NCBI RefSeq assembly: GCF_014652675.1
Contig: NZ_BMZG01000008.1
Coordinates: 1,960-65,959 of the forward strand
DNA from: Formosimonas limnophila
GTDB taxonomy: Bacteria > Pseudomonadota > Gammaproteobacteria > Burkholderiales > Burkholderiaceae
Length of the DNA: 64,000 nucleotides
Direction: 5' to 3'
The notes under the pieces were generated by a model that saw only the letters and a list, made by a program, of their open reading frames with translations, was not told the DNA's origin and did not search any database. Shown here one piece after another: positions 47,960 to 58,251 of this stretch. Position 1 is the first letter of the stretch; every line of letters starts with the position of its first letter. The translations under genes and the position numbers were made by a program.

Positions 47960-49171
47960 TCACGCTGCCTTTAACACTTGAGGTTTGGGTAACTTCACCG
48001 TGAAACTTGCCAATGCCGCCAAAAGTGCCAAAGCCGCATCCGCCCACCACATCCAATTGTAACTCGACGTATATTGGATAGCCAAACCACCCAAATAAGC
48101 CCCAAGAAACGCGCCAATCTGATGCGAAAGCATCGTCATGCCAAACAATGTCGCTAAATTGCGCGGGCCAAACAACTGCCCCACCATACCAGCGGTCGGT
48201 GGCACAGTCGCGAGCCATGATGCACCCAAAACCGCCGAAAAGATATACCAAGTCCATTCAGTTTTGGACGCAAACACATAGGCGACAACCGCAATCGCAC
48301 GAATTAAGTACAACCAGCCCAACACACGCGGCATAGATCGTGTTTGGCACAACTGCCCGACCACCAAGCTACCGACGATGTTAAAAGCGCCAATCACCGC
48401 CAATGATGTACCCGCCACGCTCGCAGGCAAACCGCAGATTGAAATCTCACCAGGCAAGTGCGTCACCAAAAACGCAATGTGAAACCCACATGTGAAAAAA
48501 CCCAAATGCAGTAACTGGTAATTTGATGAATGACATGCTCGACCAAAACTAATGCGTTCAGATGGCGCAGCTTGGCGCATCCCAGCCTGAGCCGAACGAC
48601 TGGTCACCCACGCCAACAATGGCAAGGACGCCAGAGCAATCAAGCCCAAACTCAAAGCAGCCGTTGCCCAGCCCCAAGCTGTGATCAAAAAGGACGTCAG
48701 CGGCGCAAAAATGAACTGCCCCATTGAACTGCCCGCATTAATCAAACCCGATGCAAAACCCCGTTTATTCTCAGGCACACGCTGTGCCGCAGCCCCCATC
48801 AAAACTGAGAAGCTCGCCAAACCAGAACCCACAGCAGCCAAAACACCAAAAGTAGCAAACACCCCGAAGCTGCCCTGCATCCAAGGTACAAGCATCATAC
48901 CCGCAGCCAAGCAAGCCACACCAGTTGCCACCACAGTACGCGAACCAACACGTTCAGCCATCAAACCGCCCAAAGGCTGAGCAACGCCCCACATAAACTG
49001 ACCAATCGCCATAGCCAAGCTAATCACACTAATCGACAATCCTGTACTGGCCACCAAAGGGGCAACAAACAAGCCCGATGATTGTCGAATCCCCATCGTC
49101 ACCATCAAAATCACACAACTAACTATCACCAAGGGCATGTAATGGTTACTCGCTTGCTTGCTCACACTCAT
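47960..49171 (-). CDS. MFS transporter
   Basis: This 403-residue major-facilitator protein has twelve hydrophobic segments. The loop after the second segment reads GGLMAERVGSRTVV. FASGLINAGSSMGQFIFAPL and AAVGSGLASFSVLMGA resemble the oxalate/formate or monocarboxylate-type subfamily (YbfB-like), but the substrate cannot be named. The ATG at 49171 is preferred to a TTG one codon earlier. It ends one base before the DUF3820 gene. Confidence 0.85.
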   Translation of the reverse strand: MSVSKQASNHYMPLVIVSCVILMVTMGIRQSSGLFVAPLVASTGLSISVISLAMAIGQFMWGVAQPLGGLMAERVGSRTVVATGVACLAAGMMLVPWMQGSFGVFATFGVLAAVGSGLASFSVLMGAAAQRVPENKRGFASGLINAGSSMGQFIFAPLTSFLITAWGWATAALSLGLIALASLPLLAWVTSRSAQAGMRQAAPSERISFGRACHSSNYQLLHLGFFTCGFHIAFLVTHLPGEISICGLPASVAGTSLAVIGAFNIVGSLVVGQLCQTRSMPRVLGWLYLIRAIAVVAYVFASKTEWTWYIFSAVLGASWLATVPPTAGMVGQLFGPRNLATLFGMTMLSHQIGAFLGAYLGGLAIQYTSSYNWMWWADAALALLAALASFTVKLPKPQVLKAA

Positions 49172-49284
49172 CAAAATCTCTCAAAAATAAAGCCGCAATC
49201 AAGCAGCAACCACCCCAAACCAAAAAATCAACCCCCGTAGCAACGGTATCCCACAAGAGGACGACTATTATACGAGCAAACTCA

Positions 49285-50229
49285 CTAAATCACCCGCTGC
49301 ATTGCGGCCACCATACCATCATGTAGCTCATGCGCCCGAGCAATCACGCCACCGAAATTTAAAAAGCCATGAATCACACCATCGTACTGCACCAATTCAG
49401 CGGGTGTGCCATCCTTACGCAGCTTTTCGGCGTACAGTCGGCCATCATCAGCCAAAGGGTCGTATTGGGCAATCGCAATCCACGCAGGCGCTAAGCCTGC
49501 GTGAGACTCTGCATACAAAGGAGCAAAACGATAGTCGTTTCGCTCCTCGTCACTGCTTAAATAATTCCCAAAAAACCAATCAATAATGGGTTTGGTCAAC
49601 CGATACCCTGTCGCGTATTGAGTATAAGCAGATGTTTCACCAAACCCGCACGTTCCAGGATAAACCAGTAGTTGCGACAAGGGCTGAACCATACCCGCAT
49701 CACGCGCCATCAGACAAGTCGCCGCGGTTAGCGTGCCACCCGCACTGTCGCCCCCGATGATGATTTTTTGTGCATCCAACCCATAATCAGCCGCATGAGA
49801 CAACAGCCACTGATAGGCCGAGAAAGCATCCATCGCCGCCGTGGGAAACTTCGCTTCAGGCGCCAATCGGTATTCAACTGACAACACCACCACATCTGCC
49901 TTCGCGCACAGTGTGCGGCACACTGCATCATAACTGGCAATCGAACCAATCGTGAAACCACCACCATGGAACCACAAAAGCACAGGCAACGGACTCGCCC
50001 AACTCGTCTGATGCGGAAAATACAAACGCGCATTAAGCGATGCCCCTTGCCAACCATCAACATGGATGTCTTGCATCTCGTGAACAGGCAGAGGCTTAAC
50101 GTCAATCACGGGCAAGTTTTTATCCACGAATGCTCTGGACAGTACCGCACCCATTTCTGGATAATCAGGCGCTTTCGCACGAGCCAGCCGATCGAGCAAG
50201 TCGGCCATATCTGAGTCAAGTGGCGGCAT
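49285..50229 (-). CDS. HSL-type alpha/beta hydrolase (esterase/lipase)
   Basis: This 314-residue esterase is of the hormone-sensitive-lipase family. The oxyanion motif is LWFHGGGFTIGS (about 83-94). The nucleophile is in IIGGDSAGGTLTAATCLM. The acid and His of the triad are in YDPLADDGRLYAEKLR and DGVIHGFLNF. It has no signal peptide, so it is probably cytoplasmic and acts on short-chain esters. Confidence 0.92.
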   Translation of the reverse strand: MPPLDSDMADLLDRLARAKAPDYPEMGAVLSRAFVDKNLPVIDVKPLPVHEMQDIHVDGWQGASLNARLYFPHQTSWASPLPVLLWFHGGGFTIGSIASYDAVCRTLCAKADVVVLSVEYRLAPEAKFPTAAMDAFSAYQWLLSHAADYGLDAQKIIIGGDSAGGTLTAATCLMARDAGMVQPLSQLLVYPGTCGFGETSAYTQYATGYRLTKPIIDWFFGNYLSSDEERNDYRFAPLYAESHAGLAPAWIAIAQYDPLADDGRLYAEKLRKDGTPAELVQYDGVIHGFLNFGGVIARAHELHDGMVAAMQRVI

Positions 50230-50265
50230 GAATAACTTTCTGGACAGAATTATTTGGATGATTAA

Positions 50266-50799
50266 TTAGTTCACCAACTTGGTTTTAGACATTTCCTCAA
50301 GCAACTTGGGGGTGTTTTCAATGTACGTTTGAATCTTTTGGGTCAAATTAGGTGATTGAGTTTGCATTTTGTCTGTCATTTTAGTCATGGTTTTGACACC
50401 CACATCAGCTGATTTTTTCATGATGCTTTTTCCAATGTCGGTGCCATAGAAATCAGCCATGGCGGCCAACTCGTCCGCTGTAAACGACTCGATATAGACT
50501 TCTTTAAACAATTTCTCCATGCCTTGGTCTGACAAAGTATCACCAAACACTTCATTGACAATAAAGGTCACGTATTTTTGAAACTCAGGGCCGCTGGACA
50601 TGTTTTTACTTATGCCCATCTGACCCATGATGGCAGGCATAATCTGCTCTTTCATATCAACCATCATCGACTTTAGATTCATACTTTGCTCTAAACGCAC
50701 GTACTGGTTGGCTCGATTTTCTGGTGTATCATCCATCGCTGCAGCATTCAGCGAAAACCCAGCGGCAATCACCAACAGTATAGTTTTTAATGTTTTCAT
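50266..50799 (-). CDS. DUF2059-domain exported protein
   Basis: This 177-residue protein has a signal peptide (MKTLKTILLVIAAGFSLNAA, cleavage after AAA). The C-terminal DUF2059 helices include YIESFTADELAAMADFYGTD and GKSIMKKSADVGVKTMTKMT. GAGG seven bases before ATG 50799 decides the start; a GTG four codons upstream is less likely. The function of the family is unknown; it is periplasmic. Its promoter/leader region has a diverged copy at 56.1 kb. Confidence 0.85.
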   Translation of the reverse strand: MKTLKTILLVIAAGFSLNAAAMDDTPENRANQYVRLEQSMNLKSMMVDMKEQIMPAIMGQMGISKNMSSGPEFQKYVTFIVNEVFGDTLSDQGMEKLFKEVYIESFTADELAAMADFYGTDIGKSIMKKSADVGVKTMTKMTDKMQTQSPNLTQKIQTYIENTPKLLEEMSKTKLVN

Positions 50800-50823
50800 G
50801 ATTTTCCTCACGTTTTTTGGTGG

Positions 50824-50877
50824 TAGGCAACCGCCGCATTATCCCACAGCATAGTCGGCTTGTGGCAATCACGCCCA
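50824..50877 (-). repeat. Leader repeat, copy A (upstream of the DUF2059 gene)
   Basis: This 54-base stretch aligns with 56121-56176 with eight substitutions and one 2-base indel. Read on the minus strand it lies just upstream of the DUF2059 start and contains TTGCCA and GATAAT about 19 bases apart, a possible promoter. Confidence 0.7.
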
Positions 50878-50885
50878 CATCGTAT

Positions 50886-51821
50886 TTAGGTTTTTTCTTG
50901 AGACGGGTTAACCGATGCTCGCACAGTGCTTTCACTTAAGTTTTGATTACACAACTCAATAAACCTATAGGCAAACCCACGTAAAAAATGCCCTTGGCGC
51001 ACGGCAATATAAGTGGTGTTTTCAGCAAATAAATGATTAGAATCAAGTAGCTTTAGACTATTGTCTTTTTCTGTGTTATAGGCCATAGATGCCAATATAC
51101 CGATGCCCAAACCCAACTCAGCATAAGTTTTAATCACATCCGAGTCTAGGGCACTCATGACGATGTCTGGTGTTAAACCAGCTTTTTTGAATGTTTTATC
51201 GACCAAACCACGCCCTGTAAAACCTTCGTGGTAGGTCACGATTGGATATTGCGCAATGGCTTCGAGGGTAAGGGGTTCTATCGTTTGTAACGGATGATGA
51301 TCAGGCACAAGCACCGCATGATGCCAATTGTAATACGGGAATGTCACTATCTCTGGCACGTGCGACACGCCCTCAGTGGCAACGCCAATGTCGGCACGAC
51401 CATCGAGCAACATTTGTACAATTTCATCGGGGCTCCCCTGATGCAACTTTAAGTGCACCTTGGGAAAAGCCTGTTTGAATTGCGTCACCACAGACGGCAA
51501 AGCGTAACGTGACTGCGTGTGTGTTGTTGCTACAGTGAGTTGTCCTTCATCACGACGGGTGTATTGTTCTGCCAGATTCTTGATGTTTTTGGCATCAAGC
51601 AACATGCGCTCTACAATAACCAACAGCTCTTGCCCAGGCTCAGTCAAGCCGAGTAGACGTTTGCCTTTTCGCACAAATAACTCAACACCCAACTCATCCT
51701 CTAAATCTTTGATGTGTTTGGATACACCCGATTGCGAGGTAAATAACGCATTGGCCACTTCGGTGAGGTTGAAATGGCAGCGCACCGTTTCACGGACAAT
51801 CCTCAGTTGTTGAAAATTCAT
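50886..51821 (-). CDS. cysB: LysR-type sulfur regulator CysB
   Basis: CysB/Cbl-type activator of sulfate-assimilation genes, 311 residues. The helix-turn-helix reads EVANALFTSQSGVSKHIKDL (about 22-41) with the CysB-like start MNFQQLRIVRETVRCHFNLT. The effector domain has TTHTQSRYALPSVVTQFKQ and EGFTGRGLVDKTFKKAG, both CysB hallmarks. It directly follows cysA on the same strand, as in many betaproteobacteria. Confidence 0.95.
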   Translation of the reverse strand: MNFQQLRIVRETVRCHFNLTEVANALFTSQSGVSKHIKDLEDELGVELFVRKGKRLLGLTEPGQELLVIVERMLLDAKNIKNLAEQYTRRDEGQLTVATTHTQSRYALPSVVTQFKQAFPKVHLKLHQGSPDEIVQMLLDGRADIGVATEGVSHVPEIVTFPYYNWHHAVLVPDHHPLQTIEPLTLEAIAQYPIVTYHEGFTGRGLVDKTFKKAGLTPDIVMSALDSDVIKTYAELGLGIGILASMAYNTEKDNSLKLLDSNHLFAENTTYIAVRQGHFLRGFAYRFIELCNQNLSESTVRASVNPSQEKT

Positions 51822-51845
51822 ACAGCCTCCATGATGTGATGCATA

Positions 51846-52916
51846 TTATTCGACATGTTCAAACACCTTGAGACGTGAGGGTAGCAGAACAACTTCCTGC
51901 CCATCTTGCAACCCCTGTGCCAAAATCTGCTCACGAGTGGTTTCTACTTCAAAATGCTGCCCTGTTGCGCCATTCAAACCATCGAGCTCGACTTTGGCCG
52001 TCACACCAAACGCCAAAACCCGTGACACACGCGCCCGAATCCCTTGCTCATTGGTCAAGTCTGTGACAATTTGCAACTCATGTGGTCGCGCAAATGCCAC
52101 CACCTGCGCACCATGCTCAAACTCATGCGGTTCATGTGGCAAAACTTCCTCACCCACATGCACATTGTCGCCCTCAACACGTCCATGAAACAGGTTCACC
52201 GAACCTAAAAAACCATACACAAATGGTGTCTGTGGATGACGATAAACTTCTTCTGGCGTGCCAATTTGCTCCACATGACCATGATTCATCAGGACCACTC
52301 TGTCTGCAACCTCCAGTGCTTCCTCCTGGTCGTGCGTGACAAAGATCGACGTGATGTGCAAATCATCGTGCAAACGACGCAACCAGCGGCGCAGCTCTTT
52401 GCGAACTTTCGCATCCAGCGCGCCAAATGGCTCGTCCAATAATAACACGCGCGGCTCAACCGCTAACGCACGCGCTAAAGCAATGCGCTGCCGTTGGCCA
52501 CCCGATAGCTGGGTGGGCAAGCGGTCAGCCAGCCAATCAAGCTGCACCAGATTAAGCAACTCATGGACTTTTTCTTTGATTTGCTTTTCAGAGGCTCGCT
52601 CAGCTCTCGGCTTCATGCGCATACCAAAAGCGACGTTGTCAAACACCGTCATGTGGCGAAATAACGCGTAGTGTTGAAAGACAAAACCCACTTGACGCTC
52701 GCGCACGTGGGTGTCGGATGCATCCTCACCCTCCAACAAAACCTGCCCTGAGTCTGGCGAATCCAAACCTGCAATGATACGCAACAATGTGGTTTTGCCG
52801 CAGCCCGAAGGCCCGAGCAATGCCACCAACTCACCAGTTGGGAAATCGAGAGAAATATCGTCCAAGGCGGTGAATTCGCCGTAACGTTTTTGGATGTTTT
52901 TAACTTGAATACTCAT
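51846..52916 (-). CDS. cysA: Sulfate/thiosulfate ABC transporter ATP-binding protein CysA
   Basis: This is the ATPase of the sulfate importer, 356 residues. Walker A is [14 protein letters not shown] (34-47), the signature [16 protein letters not shown], Walker [21 protein letters not shown], with [20 protein letters not shown] typical of CysA. A C-terminal TOBE-like regulatory domain follows (about 240-356). It lies 18 bases after cysW and is followed by cysB. Confidence 0.96.
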   Translation of the reverse strand: MSIQVKNIQKRYGEFTALDDISLDFPTGELVALLGPSGCGKTTLLRIIAGLDSPDSGQVLLEGEDASDTHVRERQVGFVFQHYALFRHMTVFDNVAFGMRMKPRAERASEKQIKEKVHELLNLVQLDWLADRLPTQLSGGQRQRIALARALAVEPRVLLLDEPFGALDAKVRKELRRWLRRLHDDLHITSIFVTHDQEEALEVADRVVLMNHGHVEQIGTPEEVYRHPQTPFVYGFLGSVNLFHGRVEGDNVHVGEEVLPHEPHEFEHGAQVVAFARPHELQIVTDLTNEQGIRARVSRVLAFGVTAKVELDGLNGATGQHFEVETTREQILAQGLQDGQEVVLLPSRLKVFEHVE

Positions 52917-52934
52917 ATTGCACTTTCTAAACGA

Positions 52935-53852
52935 TTAATGGCTCGAAACATGATGGATGGGCGTCGTGATATTTTCCATCGGCACATCGTCACTGACAGA
53001 ATGCACACGTGATTCGACATACGTTTTAATCACCAAGGTCAGTAATGCCAACACTGCCAACAATGACGCGACGGCAAAAGCAGCCGCAAAATGGTACTCT
53101 GAGTACAAAATTTCCACATGCAATGGCAACGTATTGGTCTGTCCACGAATATGACCCGACACCACCGACACCGCACCAAATTCGCCCATTGCACGCGCAT
53201 TACACAAAATCACACCGTACAACAGTCCCCACTTGATATTCGGTAAAGTCACATGCCAAAACGTCTGCCAACCGCTGGCGCCGAGCACGATGGCCGCCTC
53301 TTCCTCCTCTTTGCCCTGCGCTTGCATCAATGGAATCAACTCACGCGCCACAAACGGGAAGGTCACAAACACCGTCGCCAAAACAATTCCCGGCACCGCA
53401 AAAATCACTTTGATGCCATGTGCGATTAACCATGGCCCAAACCAACCCTGTGCGCCAAAAATCAGCACATAAATTAAACCTGCGACCACAGGCGAGACCG
53501 AAAAAGGCAAATCAATCAATGTGGTTAACAAATATTTACCACGAAACTCAAATTTTGCAATCGCCCATGCCGCCGCCACACCAAAAACCAAATTGAGTGG
53601 TACCGAAATCGCCGCAGCCAACAAGGTCAATTTCAATGCAGACAGAGTACCAGCATCAATCAATGCATTGAAATAGACGTCTACGCCTTTGCGCAACCCT
53701 TCAGCAAACACCGCAATCAAGGGCAGCAGTAAAAAGAATGCAAAAAAAGCCAAACCCAAGGTTAAAATCACCCGCCGCACCACAGACGACTCGCGAGTCG
53801 CGGAGCGTTGCTCGTATAGCGTCAAAGAAGGTTTAAATACTGAAGCACTCAT
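52935..53852 (-). CDS. cysW: Sulfate/thiosulfate ABC transporter permease CysW
   Basis: This 305-residue inner-membrane permease has six hydrophobic segments. CysW-type features are [20 protein letters not shown], the EAA loop [20 protein letters not shown], and [20 protein letters not shown] with [16 protein letters not shown]. Its start overlaps the cysT stop by four bases. Confidence 0.96.
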   Translation of the reverse strand: MSASVFKPSLTLYEQRSATRESSVVRRVILTLGLAFFAFFLLLPLIAVFAEGLRKGVDVYFNALIDAGTLSALKLTLLAAAISVPLNLVFGVAAAWAIAKFEFRGKYLLTTLIDLPFSVSPVVAGLIYVLIFGAQGWFGPWLIAHGIKVIFAVPGIVLATVFVTFPFVARELIPLMQAQGKEEEEAAIVLGASGWQTFWHVTLPNIKWGLLYGVILCNARAMGEFGAVSVVSGHIRGQTNTLPLHVEILYSEYHFAAAFAVASLLAVLALLTLVIKTYVESRVHSVSDDVPMENITTPIHHVSSH

Positions 53853-54733
53853 ACGCGTACCCTCCCCGTCGCACGACTTGCCCGTGCCTGCAAGCCATTA
53901 ATCACCAACAACAACACAAAAGAAATCAATAACATCACCAAGGCAATCGCCGTCGCACCGTTGTAATCGTATTGCTCCAACTTACTGATAATCATCAAAG
54001 GCGTGATTTCTGACACCATCGGAATATTGCCCGCAATAAAAATCACCGAACCATACTCACCCACCGCACGAGCAAAAGCCAAAGCAAACCCTGTCAACAA
54101 AGCAGGCAACAACATGGGCAACGTCACATGACGAAATGTCAACCAACGACTTGCACCCAAACTCGCGGCCGCCTCCTCCAACTCAAGTTCTAAATCTTCT
54201 AAAATCGGTTGTACCGTGCGCACCACAAACGGCACACCGATAAACACCAATGCAATCAGAATACCCAATGGCGTAAAAGCCACCTTAATGCCCAAAGGCT
54301 CTAAAAATTGCCCAATCCAACCATCTTTTGAGTACAGTGTCGCCAAAGTAATCCCAGTAACCGCGGTCGGCAAAGCAAAAGGCAAATCTACCAATGCATC
54401 GACAATTTTTTTACCGGGGAACGAATAACGCACCAGAGACCAAGCCAGCATCAAGCCAAATACCATGTTAATCAAAGCGGCAATTAGCGATGCCCCAAAC
54501 GACAATTTATAAGTCGCCACCACCCGTGGGTCGGTCACTGTCTGCCAAAAAGGCGTCCAACCCGCACTCGCGGTTTGAATAAATATCGCTGACAATGGAA
54601 TCAAAACAATCAGTGATAAATAGAACACGGTGTACCCCAGAGTCAGCTTAAACCCTGGCAACACCTGTATTTGCTTACGAACTTTACTCAAAATGTGCTC
54701 CAATATAACTGCAGCTCCCAGCTGAAATGACAT
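53849..54733 (-). CDS. cysT: Sulfate/thiosulfate ABC transporter permease CysT (CysU)
   Basis: This permease partner of CysW has 294 residues and six membrane segments. Family segments are [20 protein letters not shown], the EAA loop [20 protein letters not shown], and [20 protein letters not shown]. The start is uncertain: the first ATG gives 294 residues, and internal starts giving the usual ~277 residues are possible. It follows sbp by about 45 bases. Confidence 0.94.
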   Translation of the reverse strand: MSFQLGAAVILEHILSKVRKQIQVLPGFKLTLGYTVFYLSLIVLIPLSAIFIQTASAGWTPFWQTVTDPRVVATYKLSFGASLIAALINMVFGLMLAWSLVRYSFPGKKIVDALVDLPFALPTAVTGITLATLYSKDGWIGQFLEPLGIKVAFTPLGILIALVFIGVPFVVRTVQPILEDLELELEEAAASLGASRWLTFRHVTLPMLLPALLTGFALAFARAVGEYGSVIFIAGNIPMVSEITPLMIISKLEQYDYNGATAIALVMLLISFVLLLVINGLQARASRATGRVRV

Positions 54734-54778
54734 TCTCCATACACAGGGAGTGCGTTAATTAATAAACAAGTTTTTAAA

Positions 54779-55846
54779 TCAAGGCTTTTTCTCAGCAGCA
54801 GTTGCTGCTTGCCCAGAACCATAGATTTTGTCAAATGTACCGCCGTCGCTGAAGTGAGTCGCTTGCGCTTTATCCCAACCACCAAACTTTTCATCAATCG
54901 TAAACAACTGAATTTTTGGGAATCGTGCGATATCAGCAGGATCTGCCAACTCAGGCTTGATAGGACGATAAAAATGCTTAGCGGCTAGTTTTTGTCCGAC
55001 TGGTGAATACAAATACGCCAAATATGCTTTGGCCAAATCTTCTGTTCCATGCTTTTTCGCGTAACTGTCGACAACCGTGACGGGCGGCTCAGTGAGAATC
55101 GATACAGGCGGTGTCACAATCTCAAACTTGTCGTTACCAAACTCTTTGAGTGTCAGATATGCTTCGTTCTCCCAAGTAATCAACACGTCTCCGACACCAT
55201 TCTTCGCAAATGTCGTTGTGGAACCGCGCGCACCCGAGTCGAGTACAGGCACATTTTTATACAGTTGACTGACGAACTCTGTGACTTTGGCTGGGTCTTT
55301 ATTAAATTTATCTTCAGCAAAACCCCATGCAGCAAGGTAATTCCAGCGTGCTCCGCCACTGGTTTTGGGATTGGGTGTAATGACCTGCACGCCTGTTTTA
55401 ACCAAGTCATCCCAGTTTGCAATGCCTTTTGGGTTACCTTTGCGCACCACAAATACCATTGTTGAGGTGTAAGGTGAGCTATTGTGCTCCAAGCGCTGCT
55501 GCCAATCAGCCGCAATCAAACCTTTTTTAGCAATACTGTTGATGTCATAGGCCAAAGATTGCGTCGCCACATCTGCCTCTAACCCGTCGATAATCGAGCG
55601 TGTTTGCTTACCGCCACCACCATGAGATTGCTCAATAGTGACGGTTTCACCTGTTTTTTCTTTCCAGTATTTGGCAAACTCAACGTTGTAGTCTGCATAT
55701 AACTCTCGCGTTGGGTCATAAGAGACGTTCAGAATTTTGCGCTCTTTAGCACCTGCGCTTTTTCCACCGTCACTGCCGCCACCGCACGCGACAAGTGTTG
55801 CGGCAGCAGTTATCAAAGCAGTGGTTTTAAGGATTGTAAATGTCAT
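54779..55846 (-). CDS. sbp: Sulfate-binding periplasmic lipoprotein
   Basis: This substrate receptor of the sulfate importer has 355 residues. The signal peptide ends in lipobox TLVAC followed by GGGSDGG, so it is membrane-anchored. Sbp/CysP features are [20 protein letters not shown] (mature N-terminus), [20 protein letters not shown] and [26 protein letters not shown] before ATG 55846 decides the start over an ATG ten codons earlier. It is the first gene of sbp-cysTWA-cysB. Sulfate versus thiosulfate preference is not clear by eye. Confidence 0.95.
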   Translation of the reverse strand: MTFTILKTTALITAAATLVACGGGSDGGKSAGAKERKILNVSYDPTRELYADYNVEFAKYWKEKTGETVTIEQSHGGGGKQTRSIIDGLEADVATQSLAYDINSIAKKGLIAADWQQRLEHNSSPYTSTMVFVVRKGNPKGIANWDDLVKTGVQVITPNPKTSGGARWNYLAAWGFAEDKFNKDPAKVTEFVSQLYKNVPVLDSGARGSTTTFAKNGVGDVLITWENEAYLTLKEFGNDKFEIVTPPVSILTEPPVTVVDSYAKKHGTEDLAKAYLAYLYSPVGQKLAAKHFYRPIKPELADPADIARFPKIQLFTIDEKFGGWDKAQATHFSDGGTFDKIYGSGQAATAAEKKP

Positions 55847-55917
55847 GGGGTTCTCCAAAAGTTGACTCAGTGACAATATGTCATGAGCGGATTTTAGAGA
55901 GAACGAGTTATAAACAA

Positions 55918-55940
55918 AACCAATTAAAAATGGATTAGTT
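55918..55940. promoter_or_regulatory. Candidate LysR-type (CysB) dyad upstream of sbp
   Basis: AACCAAT-N9-ATTAGTT is an interrupted dyad with the T-N11-A-like geometry of LysR-type sites. It lies about 70 bases upstream of the sbp start. CysB is the obvious candidate, but CysB sites are poorly conserved, so this is a guess from position. Confidence 0.35.
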
Positions 55941-55964
55941 ATTCATTTTATAGAAATAGCTAAA

Positions 55965-56098
55965 TCAAACCCGTAAGCTGCTATGTTTTGCTAACCATGT
56001 CCTCAAATCGACTGAAATAGGTTTTTGATTACCCTTAATATCAATTGAGCCATAGCCCGACAGAAATAATTAATAGCAATTTTTTTAAATATTTTCAT
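55965..56098 (-). pseudogene. Remnant of a small exported-protein gene behind the copied leader
   Basis: Behind leader copy B, the minus strand has an ATG (56098) followed by MKIFKKIAINYF, much like the DUF2059 gene's MKTLKTI start. A shifted frame then reads LSGYGSIDIKGNQKPISVDL and RTWLAKHSSLRV to a stop at 55965. The first part resembles a lipoprotein signal whose Cys has become Tyr. I read this as a frameshifted, decayed small gene. The identity of the parent is unknown. Confidence 0.35.
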
Positions 56099-56120
56099 AA
56101 TTTTTTTGAGGTTTTGCTAG

Positions 56121-56176
56121 TAGATAACCGCTGTACTGTCCCACAGTATAATCGGCTTGTGGCACAATCACGCCCA
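56121..56176 (-). repeat. Leader repeat, copy B (before the NUDIX gene)
   Basis: This is the diverged copy of 50824-50877. It contains TCGGCTTGTGGCA exactly shared with copy A. It ends at the first base of the NUDIX start codon and on the minus strand points into a decayed gene. Confidence 0.7.
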
Positions 56177-56742
56177 TGACAGCACACTCACTTTCACCCA
56201 CCGTTTTGTTTTGTACCCAATGTGGCACGCGCGTTGAACACATCATTCCACCCGATGACAGCCGAATTCGGGCGGTTTGCCCTGCTTGCCACACCATTCA
56301 TTATGACAATCCCAAAGTGGTGGTTGGAACCATCCCCGTCATGGGCAATCAAGTTTTGCTGTGCCAACGTGCGATTGAACCAGGCTTGGGCTTGTGGACA
56401 TTACCTGCTGGTTTTATGGAAAATGGCGAGTCATTGGCGCAAGGTGCGGCACGAGAAACGCTTGAAGAAGCCTGCGCACCCGTTGAGTTGATTGAGCCTG
56501 TTTACAGCCTTGTCGATATTCCACACATTGGCCAGATTCATGTATTTTTCCGCGCCAATTTAATGGGTGAATACGCGGCAGGTGAAGAAACTTTGGCAGT
56601 CAAGCTGTTTGAATTAAACGAGATTCCGTGGGATGAGGTTGCCTTTAACAGCGTTAAAATGGCGCTACACCACTACATTGCTGATGTGGGCACAGGCGCA
56701 TTTAAAACCCACCACCACGTGCGTGTCTTGCCCGGCGAATAA
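56176..56742 (+). CDS. NUDIX hydrolase with zinc ribbon
   Basis: This 188-residue protein has an N-terminal zinc ribbon (Cys13, Cys16, Cys35, Cys38). It is followed by IHYDNPKVVVGTIP and a complete NUDIX box, GFMENGESLAQGAARETLEE (79-98) plus AC. The layout resembles zinc-ribbon ADP-ribose or NADH pyrophosphatase-type NUDIX enzymes. It starts at the end of leader copy B with no clear ribosome-binding site. It precedes aat by six bases. Confidence 0.92.
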   Translation: MTAHSLSPTVLFCTQCGTRVEHIIPPDDSRIRAVCPACHTIHYDNPKVVVGTIPVMGNQVLLCQRAIEPGLGLWTLPAGFMENGESLAQGAARETLEEACAPVELIEPVYSLVDIPHIGQIHVFFRANLMGEYAAGEETLAVKLFELNEIPWDEVAFNSVKMALHHYIADVGTGAFKTHHHVRVLPGE

Positions 56743-56748
56743 ATCGTT

Positions 56749-57513
56749 ATGCCCTCTCGTATTCCCTTTATTTACCATCCCAGCGAGTTCCCGACGCATT
56801 TGGCCATTTTGAATGACGCGCCACACTTTGAAGATGTCTACGGCATCAGTCTGCACATTGATGCAGCTTGGGTACGCACAGCTTATATGCGCGGCTTGTT
56901 TCCGTGGTATTCAGAGGGACAGCCAGTTTTATGGCACAGCCCCAATCCCCGTATGGTGCTGCCACTTGAGGACTTCAGATGCGCCCACTCGCTTAAAAAA
57001 CGTTTAAAGCAATGGGCACGCCAACCCAACTCCCCCATGCGCATCACACTCAACCAAGACTTTGAAGGCGTGATTGACCGCTGCGCCAACACACGCCGCG
57101 TTGATCAAAGTGGCACATGGATTACCAACGAGCTTAAGGCTGCCTATATTGAGCTACACCGCCGACAAGAAGCCTTAAGCGTTGAAGTCTGGCGTGATGA
57201 TGAGCTGGTTGCTGGGCTTTATGGCGTACTGATTGGCAAAATGTTTTTTGGTGAATCCATGTTCACCACCATCACCGATGGATCAAAAGCCGCTTTGGCG
57301 TGCTGGGTGAATGTGCTTGCGTCTGAAGGTGGTCAATTGATTGATTGTCAGCAAGTCACTCAACACCTGACCAATTTGGGCGGAGCGCCCATTTCACGCG
57401 AGGCGTTTTTTGCGGCCAGTAGTCAGCTGATGCAACAACCACCAGTGGATTGGGCTACAATGAGCAACATGAGCAATCTTTTGGATGCCTATAAAAATCG
57501 GGCCACATTGTGA
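56749..57513 (+). CDS. aat: Leucyl/phenylalanyl-tRNA-protein transferase
   Basis: Aat adds Leu or Phe to N-terminal Lys/Arg substrates for ClpAP degradation (N-degron pathway). The 254-residue protein shows YMRGLFPWYSEGQPVLWHSP (around 43-62), WITNELKAAYIELHR and the GNAT-like VAGLYGVLIGKMFFGESMF. Its stop overlaps the bpt start (GTGA). Confidence 0.96.
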   Translation: MPSRIPFIYHPSEFPTHLAILNDAPHFEDVYGISLHIDAAWVRTAYMRGLFPWYSEGQPVLWHSPNPRMVLPLEDFRCAHSLKKRLKQWARQPNSPMRITLNQDFEGVIDRCANTRRVDQSGTWITNELKAAYIELHRRQEALSVEVWRDDELVAGLYGVLIGKMFFGESMFTTITDGSKAALACWVNVLASEGGQLIDCQQVTQHLTNLGGAPISREAFFAASSQLMQQPPVDWATMSNMSNLLDAYKNRATL

Positions 57514-58247
57514 AACGCGACCATCAAAATCTCACTGAGTTACAGCTGTATCAAACCGCAGAGTACCCATGCAGCTACCTGCCAAACACCCGCGCCACCT
57601 CCCAGATGGTAGCACCCATGGATGCCATCAACACGCACAACTACAGTGAGTTGATTCACCACGGGTTTCGCCGCAGTGGATTTTATGTCTATCGACCACA
57701 CTGCCCAAGCTGCCAAGCTTGCCAACCACTGCGCATTGTCGCCAAGGCATTTCAACCGAACCGCAGCCAGCGTCGCGCCGAAAAACGTTGGTCACATTTA
57801 TATACCCAGATTCACGAACTGGAGTTCAATCCAGAACATTTCGCGCTTTATCAACGCTACCAAAAATCCCGTCACCCTGATGGAGACATGGCCAAGGACG
57901 ACGCTGCTCAGTATCGTCAATTTTTACTGAAAAGCCATGTTGACAGCTTCTTGGTCGAGTTCCGTGATGAGCAGCGCGCCTTAGTCATGGTCAGCCTCAT
58001 TGACCGCGTCGCTGATGGTTTGTCAGCGGTATACACGTTTTATGACACTGACATTGAGTACAGTGGTTTAGGCACGTTCAACATTCTTTGGCAAATTCAA
58101 ATCGCCCAGCGACTGAACCTGCCGTATGTTTACCTCGGTTATTGGATTAAGGACTCATCCAAAATGGCCTACAAAGCAAACTTCTCAGCAGGCCAAATCC
58201 TGATTGATGGCCAATGGCAACCCTTTTTAAAAACGCAGACCCCTTAA
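57510..58247 (+). CDS. bpt: Aspartate/glutamate leucyltransferase Bpt
   Basis: Bpt transfers Leu to N-terminal Asp or Glu. The 245-residue protein has the ATE1-like N-terminal Cys pair region [17 protein letters not shown] and the segment [20 protein letters not shown] (about 52-71). The C-terminal part includes [20 protein letters not shown]. The GTG start overlaps the aat stop, so both N-degron transferases are translationally coupled. Confidence 0.95.
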   Translation: MKRDHQNLTELQLYQTAEYPCSYLPNTRATSQMVAPMDAINTHNYSELIHHGFRRSGFYVYRPHCPSCQACQPLRIVAKAFQPNRSQRRAEKRWSHLYTQIHELEFNPEHFALYQRYQKSRHPDGDMAKDDAAQYRQFLLKSHVDSFLVEFRDEQRALVMVSLIDRVADGLSAVYTFYDTDIEYSGLGTFNILWQIQIAQRLNLPYVYLGYWIKDSSKMAYKANFSAGQILIDGQWQPFLKTQTP

Positions 58248-58251
58248 ATCT

